The notes below the pieces were generated by a model. That model saw only the letters and a list, made by a program, of their open reading frames with translations. It made no database searches and had not been told where the DNA came from. Of a stretch of 64,000 bases of DNA, positions 23,506 through 33,172 are shown piece after piece; the stretch's first letter is position 1, and each line of letters begins with the position of its first letter. The position numbers and the translations under genes are program-made. This DNA is from Hybos culiciformis (lineage: Eukaryota > Arthropoda > Insecta > Diptera > Hybotidae). The DNA is taken from NCBI GenBank assembly GCA_964007475.1, contig OZ023273.1:27763557-27827556 (forward strand), read 5' to 3'.

Positions 23506-23895
23506 TTATATTATTTCCGCCTATAATCGACCATTTATGAATGCAAAAAGCGTGCCGGAAATGACTGATTACAGTCGACTTTCATATTGGGGAAGAGTGC
23601 TGTAATTGATCTATTACAATCGAGTTGTGTCATGGTGTAGTATTTTGTGTATTGCTTTTGTGATTAGAAAATAAATAATCTATTTTGATTATGCTGCTTT
23701 CAATTTTTCAAGTGTCAATATCATGTTTGTTTTGTTTTGAATTGTGTGGCGCGTGTTATTACCGTCGACTTTCATATGTTGCAATCATATTCGAATCGGC
23801 TAATATTTCTTATGTGAACGTTATTATTTGAAATTCATTATTTAAAATTGTTTTTTATTTGCTTCAATGGTCTCTTATGGGCGGAAATAATATAA
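23506..23895. mobile_element. MITE with TTATATTATTTCCGCC ends
   Basis: Exact 16-bp inverted ends TTATATTATTTCCGCC, with similarity continuing through TATAATCGACCATT on the left against CATAAGAGACCATT on the right. The interior contains two direct copies of GTCGACTTTCATAT (near 23574 and 23764). The target duplication may be hidden inside the palindromic TTATA. The length is 390 bp with no coding frame. Superfamily unknown. Confidence 0.8.
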
Positions 23896-24962
23896 AGTAA
23901 CATACTTAATTTGAGTCTAAGGAGGTAATTAATGTCTCAGTGGATAAAATTTCCTCTGGCTGCCGCCCGCGGACATTTTATTTACTTCGATTGTAATTAC
24001 CTCATTACGGCTCTAGTTAAGTAATATACTATTATTATTATTTTTGATATTTAGGTCTGTCGAACTTTCACTACCGAGATAACAAAGCTGCCAATCTGTC
24101 GCTGATGCTTTAAGTTTAATTAGTTAAGCTTCTTGCTTTTATTGTAAATGATAGGTATTTTCGTTTTTAAAAATATTTATATGTTTCATATTACATATAA
24201 AATTTGTAAGTTAAAATTTTTTTTTAAAATGTAATAAGTTTTTTTTCCTACACTGTACATTTATTTTGGTCGAACTATTTGACAGAAAAAAATTTCTATG
24301 TGTAGTCTTTTATAAAAAATTGTGTAATAACTAAAATGATTGATCTTTATGTTTTTTGTTTTTAACAAACAGAAATGTGCTGTTTTAAAAAAATATATTG
24401 GTGATTCAGAATGAACTTTTTGATTCAAAATAAATTTTTTTTTACCAAATTAGAAGGTTTTCAAATTGTAACCACAACGCTAATTTCTTACAGCGAGATG
24501 GTAATAAAAGTTTCAATTTTTCAAAGTATTCTTTTTCGAAAGGAAAGACTTGGACTAAAAGATTCTTATCTACTATTAAACAATAACTAAATCCTAAACC
24601 TAAATCACTATTTTTCTTCACTTGAAAAAACTTGACACTATCACAATTACATTTTGGGTTTCAAAACTTCTATTGAAGTACTCAATTTTGTAGAGAAGCT
24701 CAAATTGTGACGTGACGTTTTGAAAAAAAAAAAAAAAAAAATTGCGAGCAAAAAGTATTGTCACATAATTCAATTTAAAAAAAAATCATTTTGTTTAATT
24801 TAATTGCATTATGCAAAATTTTATTTTATTTTTGGTTACAAAAAAAAATTAAGAGTTTCAAAAAGTAGAATCATATAAGTTCATCATTTTTTCTTATGTA
24901 CTTTATACATTAAAGAAATATTTCTGTATTTTCTTTAAAATACATGATACATAAAAAAAAAA
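23896..24962. other. Spacer downstream of copy B
   Basis: AT-rich, with a long A run near 24724-24740. A GC-richer patch at 23930-23985 (CTCTGGCTGCCGCCCGCGGA) may be another transposon fragment. No gene was seen. Confidence 0.4.
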
Positions 24963-25502
24963 TTACTTCTCCTCCTCTACCATCAACATACGTGAGTTAA
25001 CACATTTTCGTAATTCTTCTTCACCGTTTCTTATATCATCCAAGAGATCTTGCAATTCATTCATTGGTAAATACTTTTGATTTATAACTACAAATTTCCT
25101 TATTTTTGGTTTACTCATATTCATACTTTCATATGGAAACTCATCGCCGAAAAACTTTACATCATCTTTTGTTAACAATATTCTTAATAAAAATAATAAT
25201 TTTCCTATTATTCCGACTCCAAAAATAACGCATAAAGTTATGACTTCTTTGTAATCCTTAATTTTTTCCCATGTAAAATTTCGTGTTGGCACAGGATTTG
25301 GACCGTATGTTCCATTAATCTGAGCTACAGATATTTCGTCACATCCAGATAAATCTGATGTATCTCCAGAACCAAAACTACATTTTACTGAACTATAATT
25401 TTTTTTTATGAAGAATAAATTTTTTATTTTGCCTGAATCAATTATTTTGTTATTTTTAATTTTGCCAAACAAATTTGAAAATTTATAGATTTGAAAAGCC
25501 AT
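24963..25502 (-). CDS. Tandem-family protein B: single-pass, mitochondrial-like
   Basis: The product is 179 residues and the family is unrecognised. The layout equals copy A: a basic N-terminal segment (MAFQIYKFSNLFGKIKNN), CDEIS at 54-58, QINGTYGPNP at 61-70, a membrane segment at about 86-109, FFGDEFPY at 117-124, and LPMNELQDLLDDIRNGE at 145-161. Its tail (EELRKCVNSRMLMVEEEK) aligns with the tail of copy C (QVLEKCIKSC), so this end is probably ancestral and copy A is the deviant. The core is about 95 percent identical to A, but residues 12-53 are much less alike, suggesting gene conversion or strong constraint on the core with a relaxed leader. It is 0.7 kb from copy C on the same strand. 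A single uninterrupted frame with its own leader and stop argues for a functional gene. Confidence 0.77.
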   Translation of the reverse strand: MAFQIYKFSNLFGKIKNNKIIDSGKIKNLFFIKKNYSSVKCSFGSGDTSDLSGCDEISVAQINGTYGPNPVPTRNFTWEKIKDYKEVITLCVIFGVGIIGKLLFLLRILLTKDDVKFFGDEFPYESMNMSKPKIRKFVVINQKYLPMNELQDLLDDIRNGEEELRKCVNSRMLMVEEEK

Positions 25503-26203
25503 GTAATTTAGTATAACAATAAATTTAAATTTTCGAAATTAAAATGAAAACCAAATACCAAATGAAATAAAATATTATTATGAAATAAATTTATTGAGAA
25601 AACTTTAATTTGAATGACAATGATTAAAAAAGGAACGATTGACAAGAATGATTTTCGTTAAATTTTCTGTAAAAAATTGCTATTAATGATTTTTACCTTT
25701 TTCTCGTTACCATTCCTGGCTGTAATGAATTTATTAAGCGATTTTAATAAGAAACTGAAACTATTTTATGTAATGTGTCAGATATTTTATTAAATAATTC
25801 TTTCGGTCATAAAAAATAAAAATGCAAAAAAAGCTTAACCCACACTGAAAAGTAAAGGCGCTTGAAACAAATTTTTTTTCATATTGTTTTAATACATACT
25901 GTTTTAATACAAAAAGACAGTATATGTATTAATTAAACGTTTGAAAAAAAAAAATTATGTTATTATAACAAAAGTTTCAACTATTAATTAAATATATAAT
26001 AACTAATTAAGTAGTCTTAAATTACTTTTGATTATTTTAACAAAAATTTTCTAATTTTATCGATGTTTTTTCAGTGCCTATATAACACAAAATGTAACTG
26101 ATAATTTTGTTGTTAATATCTTGTAAATGGGACGAATTTTTTTTTGCAATTATAAATTTTACAACACACATACATAAAATACATCTATATATATATTAAA
26201 GTA
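25503..26203. other. Spacer between copies B and C
   Basis: The first 140 bp are the flank shared with copy A. The remainder is AT-rich and would hold the copy C 3' region. No other feature was seen. Confidence 0.45.
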
Positions 26204-26728
26204 TTAACTAATGGCGATACAACTTTTTATACATTTTTCTAAAACTTGTTCACCCTCTTTGATATCATCCAAGAGATCTTGCAATTCAGGGAGTGGTACG
26301 TACTTTTGATTGAAAACAAACATTTTTTTACGCTGAGGTTTTCTTAAGTCAGCTTTCTGATATGGAAATTCGTTACCGAAATAAATAACATCATCTCTTG
26401 TCACTGATAATCTTAATAACCAATAAATTAATAAAGTTAGTTCCATGGATAATGTTCCAAGAAAAATTAAAATTTCTATTTTATTTACGATTGTACTCCA
26501 CTCTACTAAACTTCTTCCATATGGATTTGGGCCATAAGTTCCATTAATCTGTGCAGTAAATATATCATCACATACAATTTTATAGTTGGCTCTTTTACAT
26601 CCTACACATTTTCTTTTTTTTACTACAAAATTTCTATTTACAACAGAACGATTTTTAGACTTCCTTAAGTTTAAACTTATTTTTAACTTGTTTAACCATT
26701 TTGTAAATATTTGGAATGCTAATGTCAT
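26204..26728 (-). CDS. Tandem-family protein C: diverged single-pass member
   Basis: The product is 174 residues, the most diverged of the three. The leader is basic (lysine and arginine rich, no acidic residue before residue 53), with NRNF at 31-34 matching NRNY of copy A. Conserved points are CDDIFTAQINGTYGPNP (53-69), a membrane segment at about 84-106, RDDVIYFGNEFPY (111-123), FNQKYVP (139-145) and ELQDLLDDIKEGE (148-160). Four cysteines near 41-53 (CVGC and C53 among them) are partly shared with the cysteines of A and B. Because the membrane segment differs strongly in sequence from A and B while both flanks are conserved, the flanks probably carry the function. The ATG at 26728 gives MTLAFQIF, aligning with MAFQIY of copy B. 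Confidence 0.77.
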   Translation of the reverse strand: MTLAFQIFTKWLNKLKISLNLRKSKNRSVVNRNFVVKKRKCVGCKRANYKIVCDDIFTAQINGTYGPNPYGRSLVEWSTIVNKIEILIFLGTLSMELTLLIYWLLRLSVTRDDVIYFGNEFPYQKADLRKPQRKKMFVFNQKYVPLPELQDLLDDIKEGEQVLEKCIKSCIAIS

Positions 26729-27433
26729 CTTTTTGTATAAATTTTGATCGTTTAGCGAAAAATGTCAAAAAATGCCAAAAAAATACATTAAATTTTAGTT
26801 TTAAATAATTTTTGAATAAAATTTTCGATTATAAAATCAATGAATAATATTACTGAATATTAATTATTATAGATTCGGTGACCAACCATATTAAAAAAAA
26901 ATAAAATAAATGGCATTTTCAAAAATAAAATTTTTATTAGTTAAGATAAAATAAAAAAAATAAAACTAAACACAAAGTCTTCATGCCTAAACAAAAAATT
27001 AGTTTCAAATTGAAAAAAGAAAAGTTAAACTGAATTGATGAAAAAAATCCGAAAAAATTATGACGAAATTTACAAAAGACAGAAATTTCCGTATATAAAC
27101 TCTAAATATATATGGTTCTAAAAAATTTAGAAAGGTTGACTTCGTTTTTGTTCTGGCGCAAGAATACTGTTTTAATTAATTTGGAGGTACAATCATTTGC
27201 ACGAAAAGAATAGTTATTTTGGAAACAATGACGCACGACCAAGTTTGCTACTTAAAGAGTTAACTCCTTTTTGGTGTAAGTAAATAACGATGTCACCTCC
27301 TGTCTAAATGCGTTCAATGTTTTAAACTAAGACTTTATAAATTTAACGTCTTGGTGAAAGAATTTGAATTTTTTGTGAAATCAGTGTATCTACCAATTTG
27401 TGTAGTTTCTTTTTTATTCATTTAGACAAGGAT
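26729..27433. other. AT-rich spacer upstream of copy C
   Basis: It contains the presumed promoter side of copy C. No motif or coding frame is assigned. Confidence 0.4.
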
Positions 27434-27874
27434 GTTGTAAATCAGAGATATGTCCCTAATGCATAAACATGTTTAAAATAGGAAGCTGTTATGCTGAATG
27501 GGGGACAGCGCCGCCTCCCTGAAACCCCTAGGAATTGCTTCTAAGCTTCGAGAAAAAAAAGGGCAAACCGGGAATAAAAAATAAGTGCAGTTTATGTGAA
27601 CCACTCAGAACCGGCTGAAACTTGGAGGGGGGGGGTAGAGGCGGTGCCCAAACTTCCAAAACTGAAATCAGTTCTTGGGGCAAAGGCCCCGTTTCGGTGA
27701 TACGGCCCCTCAAAGCTTTCATACATTTTGTATGGGCAATTTTTTTTTTTGCTCGATTTGTGATATTATATTATATAAAACACTGTAAATGTATTGGTCT
27801 CACTAATATATGTAAGAGAGATACTTCCTGCTAGAGCTGGATTTACTCTTCCTTTAGTATTTATTCGTAGCATT
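27434..27874 (+). mobile_element. Dispersed repeat with GAACCACTCAGA core (copy 1, deleted)
   Basis: A GC-rich block that matches 61916-62485 in the opposite orientation over its length. Markers are TGAATGGGGGACAGC, TAAGCTTCGAGAAAAAAA, GAACCACTCAGAACCGGCTG, CCAAAACTGAAATCAGTTCT, TGGGGCAAAGGCCCCG and the tail CAGCTCTAGCAGGAAGTA (reverse). This copy lacks about 110 bp present in the other copy after TTTGCTCGATTTGT. The shared core also forms the arms of the element at 55015-56257. Open frames in this block are by-products. Confidence 0.85.
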
Positions 27875-28027
27875 TAGACTTTAAGAATCCATAATATTTT
27901 ATTTACCTAAATGAGAGAATACATAGATATGCATTGCTTTTGTGTACTCAAAATCTGTTTGATTATTTTATGAGATTCTATTTTCAATTGAAGTTGATTA
28001 TTAATAAGACTATTATTGACTATTACG

Positions 28028-28099
28028 GACATTATGATTTATTCAAAAAAATTTTTTTTTTTTTTTTTTAAATAACTTTAAAATCATATCGGTTTGCCA

Positions 28100-28152
<53 letters not shown>

Positions 28153-28245
28153 AATGTATTTTTATATATTATTTGGCAAACCGATATGATTTTAAAGTTA
28201 TTTAAAAAAAAAAAAAAAAAAATTTTTTGAATAAATCATAATGTC
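28028..28245. repeat. Palindrome with (TA)n centre abutting a gap
   Basis: The left arm 28028-28107 (GACATTATGATTTATTCAAA onward) is mirrored by the right arm ending CATAATGTC at 28245, with an alternating TA tract and a short unpaired piece between them. The arms include a long poly-A/poly-T pair and TTTGCCAAATAATATAT. The right arm stops exactly where the N gap begins, so it may be an assembly or inverted-read artefact instead of a genomic palindrome. Confidence 0.85.
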
Positions 28246-28445
28246 NNNNNNNNNNNNNNNNNNNNNNNNNNNNNNNNNNNNNNNNNNNNNNNNNNNNNNN
28301 NNNNNNNNNNNNNNNNNNNNNNNNNNNNNNNNNNNNNNNNNNNNNNNNNNNNNNNNNNNNNNNNNNNNNNNNNNNNNNNNNNNNNNNNNNNNNNNNNNNN
28401 NNNNNNNNNNNNNNNNNNNNNNNNNNNNNNNNNNNNNNNNNNNNN
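28246..28445. other. Assembly gap (200 N)
   Basis: Exactly 200 undetermined bases, probably a placeholder of arbitrary size. Any frame that crosses it is meaningless. Confidence 0.99.
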
Positions 28446-28598
28446 AATTTCGAAAGCAGAGTTTTTTTGTTGTCAAAAATACCTGATAACTTTTTTCTGT
28501 GATTTTTTTACAGTTTTCTTTTCTCGGATGCTTTAGTAGTTATTTAGTTTTTCCTAAATTGAAGTTATGAAAGTTATGACTATGCGAATGTTTCGCAA

Positions 28599-28988
28599 AG
28601 CTATGCTGAAAAAAATAACTCGTTGCGACTGCTATATTTTCTAAGACTGCTATATTTTCTGGAAGTATGTGCTCAAAATCTTCCGTTTATTATTAAATAC
28701 ATAATAACTCGTCCAAAAATATGTAGCAAATGAATCGTAGCGTAATTTGCTACTCGAAAATTATAATTTTTATTGTTTTTTCTAACATACAATACAGATA
28801 ATAGTTTATACATTTTTTTTTACAAATATTGCTATAAATTATGAACAGATATATTAAAAAGTAAAACTGCTAGCTATTTTTCTTTGGTACGACAAATAGC
28901 AAATTTTGATATATTCACTAGTTCGATTTGTTATACAGAAAATATAGCTACCTCAGTTATATCTGTTTTTTTTTTTTTCAGTATAACA
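28599..28988. repeat. Dispersed MITE-like repeat, GCTATATTTTCT ends
   Basis: Weak inverted ends (CTATGCTGAAAAAAA with its mirror, then AATAACT and GCTATATTTTCT) enclose text found elsewhere. The part at 28660-28770 (CTCAAAATCTTCC, AATACATAATAACTCGTC, AATTTGCTACTCGAAAAT) matches 35755-35870 inverted. The part at 28826-28960 (GAACAGATATATTAAAAAGT) matches 45042-45175 in the same orientation. Three loci sharing segments support a low-copy transposon family, class unknown. Confidence 0.6.
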
Positions 28989-29226
28989 TATTCAAAAAAA
29001 TATATTATTTTGTATCTATCTATAATACAATAAAAACAACATTAAGTGATTACATTTTTTGTGAATAAATTTTAATTCAACCAAAATTCAATTAAGTTTA
29101 TCAAATATTTATTATTGGAACCAAAAAAAAATTTTTCTTTATTTTACTCAAACAAATTTGTATGAATAAATTTTTAATTACAAAATTATTTTAAAATTGA
29201 TTATCATTACATTTTAATTCTATGAA

Positions 29227-29566
29227 TTTAAATGAATGGGACGTGCGGTATTGCCATTATCCTACAGCGTGTTCGGTCGTGGGTTCAATTCCCTTCTCGG
29301 ACTGGAATTTTTGTCAATTTTTCAATTTATTCACTTATTAAGAGAACTTGCTCTGTCCCAAACATTTTTGTCCCAAAATTTGATTGAAAAGCCGTTTTAG
29401 ATTATTTTACAGTTTTATTTAGAAAAGAAATTTCATTCACAACTCCGGACTGTTTCATAAGTACTTTAAAATTATATAAAACTTTTTAGAATCGGTTAAG
29501 GCTAAGTGCTCAAAATCTCTTCAAAACTATATGTTTGTTTACGATAAATTGTCCCATTCAATTAAA
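29227..29566. mobile_element. Possible SINE or MITE with tRNA-like box B
   Basis: TTTAAATGAATGGGAC at 29227-29242 is mirrored by GTCCCATTCAATTAAA at 29551-29566 (15 of 16 bases pair). Just inside the left end, GGTTCAATTCC (29282-29292) matches the RNA polymerase III box B consensus at all but one base. It is followed by CTTCTCGGACTGGAA, as in tRNA-derived repeats. No clear box A or cloverleaf can be drawn, so it is not called a tRNA gene. Confidence 0.4.
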
Positions 29567-32500
29567 AATTATAGCTTAATTAGTTAATTTTGAAACTGTT
29601 CTTATGAAAACTAAAAAAAATTAGATGTGTGAATAAATTAAATTAAATGATTATGAATTAGAAATCAAGTAGATATAAATATCAATTTGTTTTCCAGTTA
29701 CACTTAATATGTAAACACAATCGGGGATACAATCTCAAATGAAATCCCAAATTATTTTGCAAATAATTATTTTCTTTAAAAATACTTAAAGTTTATCATT
29801 ACGATTTTCAAAATAACTGGCATTTAACTTAATTTGAACAAACTGAAAGAGGATAACTTTATTGGAAATAATACATATATGTATTTTATTATCTTAACCA
29901 ATCAGAATATAAAATCTGTAATATATGTACATATACATACATAAATCAATTTTAACATGACCGACATCATATCCTATATTTGCTTGTGAAAGAAAATGTG
30001 AACAATCTTCTTTAATGTTTATTTTACATCATAAGAGTATTAAAAAATAAAATATTTTATTCAAATTAACACACATAAAGTTCCTTTATCAAATTGGATC
30101 AATATATATAATTATATATGTACGGATATTTTAATATTAAGGAAATAACAAATCAAAGATAAGATAAAGGATGACATTAATAAGATTATAAGTGTCAGTG
30201 GCATTTAATATTTTCTTCTTATTATAAAATTATTCTTTCATCTTAGTTTATGTGTGAGTTAGCATTTCATTCATATTTTCCATATACTTATAATAGTAAA
30301 TTTATTTTGATAACATTTTATTAGTGTCCCTTTTTTTTAATTATCGAAGAATAAACTTATATCTAATTTATTTCTTACAGTAGATTTGAAATTATTTTTA
30401 TTTATTTGTTGAATTTAACGTTTAAAAACGACGAATATGAAAGAATCGGAGAATAATTTTATTTATTTATTCGACATTATAAAATTATTCTTAGGGTCTT
30501 TCAAATTTCTCGTTTTTATCAACAATTATTTCTATTTTATTGCTTGTCAGTATCTCATTTTCTCATTATCTCATTATGATCTCATTATGAAGATTTTAAG
30601 TATTCTTTGAAATTGAAGTTCATATTTTCTTCAATCAGATAAGGGGCAGAAGAATTTTGTGCATAAATTGAACAAATGAAGCTGGTTGGAAATAATATGT
30701 GAATGTACTTATAAACTCTGTGTCAGGAATATGAAATTTTTAAATTCACTTGGTTTTATTTTTTGCAAAAAACATATCAAACTAGTTTCTTAATGATAAC
30801 TGAAGATGATAGAATTTGCTGTATGCAGAAGTTTTGAGTATCCTTAACAAATAAAAACTATACCTAAAGTGTACACAAATAAACACAAGTCCAAAACAAA
30901 ATTTAATTTATTTGACAATTTTATTATATGTTTACATTATTAAAAAATTGAAAACTTTGTATGCCCAAACAACATTGTAGAAAAAAAAATTAAAAACATG
31001 ATATTTTTTTGTCATTTAAGAAAAATTTCATTTGTTTGTACTTGTTAACAATTTAGTATTTTTTGATCTTTGTACATTTTTTTTAACATTTTAATTTAAA
31101 AGAAAAAAAAATTAATTCCCAATAAATGAAATAACATTCATTTTAGGCTCCAAAATTTATTCGCAAATGCCGAAATATTTGAAAAGAATACTTTATAATT
31201 GTTTTACATGTTTGCATGTTTTTTTTAAAAATTAAATTGAAGAATTAAGCCTTTGGTAAGTACATGTATAATATTCTTCAATTTCTTTGAAAGGGAAGAC
31301 TTGGCGTCGAATTTCAATAAATAACATAAAATTATGTTTTATTCCATTCAGCTCTACAGGGCTGGATTCTGGTTTTGAGACATCAAAGTCTTATATATAT
31401 ACACAATGAATGATATTTTTCTTTTTTGATACCTAATTTAACTCGCAAAGATCCGAAACATAACAGAAGGAAACAAAAAAGTTATTAAATTTACGTAAAA
31501 ATCAAATTATATTCGTCATTGTTTTGTTAATTACACATAAACTTATATGGTGCGATAAAATCGAATAGACTGTTAAAAAGAAAAAGTTTTTTTTGCTAAA
31601 ACACAAATTTGCTTAATTGTGGCGTAAATTAATCGAAATTTTTGAAAAGATAATTATCGAAATTTTCACATCAGCTCCGACTGTCATGAAAATCAATATA
31701 ACTTTTATTTTCATCAACAATTTTTTGAAGCTTTTTTTCTCTCGTTTTTTTTAGAAAAAGCTTTACAAATTTTCTTTTTCTTGTGTCAACAATATTTTCG
31801 AAATATTTCATTTGGATATCAACAATAAAAAAATTTCTGTTTTAGTTTATCGAATAGATTGAATTTGAATATAACTATATATGGATTTGGAACCAAAAAT
31901 ATATTTTCTTTAAACGTGAAAACACGGGAAATCCTTTAACTTTTTACTTTGAAAAGAAAATTAAAACGAAATAATTCTTTAATCAAAGGAAAATTGTTGT
32001 GAGGTTAATGAAATGAAAATAAAAGATTTGTAAAATTTTTAGGGTTAAAAAACTAAATCAAGGTTCAATCACTGGCCTGAACATGTACATTTTTTTTAGC
32101 TTGGTCGTGTTGATTGATTGATTGTCCCGGAATTTAAGAACTCATAACGTCATCCAATTGAGATTAAATTTTGCTCATAGTCGGACAATGCGAAATTTCA
32201 GCTCACATATTATGTGAATATTTCTTAATTTTATTTTATTGGCTTTGATTATAATTCGTTGAAAAAAGAAAATTATATTTAATACAAAATTAAAGTTATT
32301 TGAACAATTTTATTAGTTCGTTGTCAATAGTTTTAGAGTTATAGTAAAACTTAAAATATGCAAGAAATTCAATCTTAAATGCAATTGAAACTGAGGTAAA
32401 ATCTTAACATTAGTTTTATTTATTCGAAACCAGAATTTCAAAAATATTATTTCATTGCACCTTTATTGCATATTTGGAAATTTTTTTATTAAAATATTTA

Positions 32501-32743
32501 TAGAAAAACTTTTCAAAAAAAGTTTTGAAATTGAATTAAAAATACGAAAAAAAATCTATAAGGAAAATATACACATATAAATAAAAATAGAATTTTAAAA
32601 ATAGGTCAGAAAAACAAAGATATTCCTTACTTAAATATATATATTTTTTTACATATGTTTTTGATAACCAATATTTATATCAACATTTATGTAAGTTTTA
32701 TATATTTTTTTTTATGAAATAGAATAGAATGAAACACAAAACT
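29567..32743. other. Long AT-rich spacer, no gene seen
   Basis: About 3 kb with frequent homopolymers and no frame of coding character. One imperfect hairpin lies at 30420-30521. A GC-richer patch near 32075-32205 (CACTGGCCTGAACATG, CATAACGTCATCCAATTGAG) may be a decayed repeat. Confidence 0.45.
30420..30521. repeat. Imperfect inverted repeat
   Basis: TAAAAACGACGAATATGAAA followed by GAATAATTTTAT pairs with ATAAAATTATTC and TTTCAAATTTCTCGTTTTTA. The stem is about 40 bp with several mismatches around a loop of about 15 bp. It is probably a decayed fold-back element. Confidence 0.6.
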
Positions 32744-32746
32744 TAA

Positions 32747-33169
32747 TGCCTTGAGCACAGCTAATACCGCAAAGCAATTTTGAGCTACCGTAAAAACCGA
32801 TTTTCTGCGTTATTTCTTATTTATTTTAAATAAAAATTGTGAAAAACGAAATATATTAATTTTATTGATTTTTTTGTAAAAAGAATTTCTTAAAATTATT
32901 TCATAATTAATTAGAAAACTCAATTTATTTTTTTTTGCTCCAGAAAGCATTGACTACGTCACAAAATAATTTTTTTGTTTCTTTTTTACAGCGTTTCTTT
33001 TGCATCGAAATTTGGTTTTCCTGCATTTTTCTGTCACAATCATATTATAAAAAAAACAAAAGCAGTTGTTTGCAGTTGATTTTTTTGCTTTCAGGTAAAA
33101 TTAGCTGTGAACAGGTTTCAGGAACATTACTTCAAAAATTGCTTTGCGGTATTAGCTGTGCTCAAGGCA
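32747..33169. mobile_element. PIF/Harbinger-like MITE, TAA duplication
   Basis: The inverted ends TGCCTTGAGCACAGCTAATA continue through CCGCAAAGCAATTTT, about 36 bp with near-perfect pairing. TAA flanks both sides (32744-32746 and 33170-33172), the 3-bp TWA target typical of PIF/Harbinger elements. The 423-bp interior is AT-rich. The plus-strand frame at 32935-33189 runs out through the right end and is not a gene. Confidence 0.87.
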
Positions 33170-33172
33170 TAA

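Noticed and set aside
28198..28486. Frames of 81 and 92 codons on opposite strands
   Set aside because: They run across the 200-N gap.
29230..29300. tRNA gene
   Set aside because: Box B is present, but no acceptor stem, anticodon arm or box A can be drawn.
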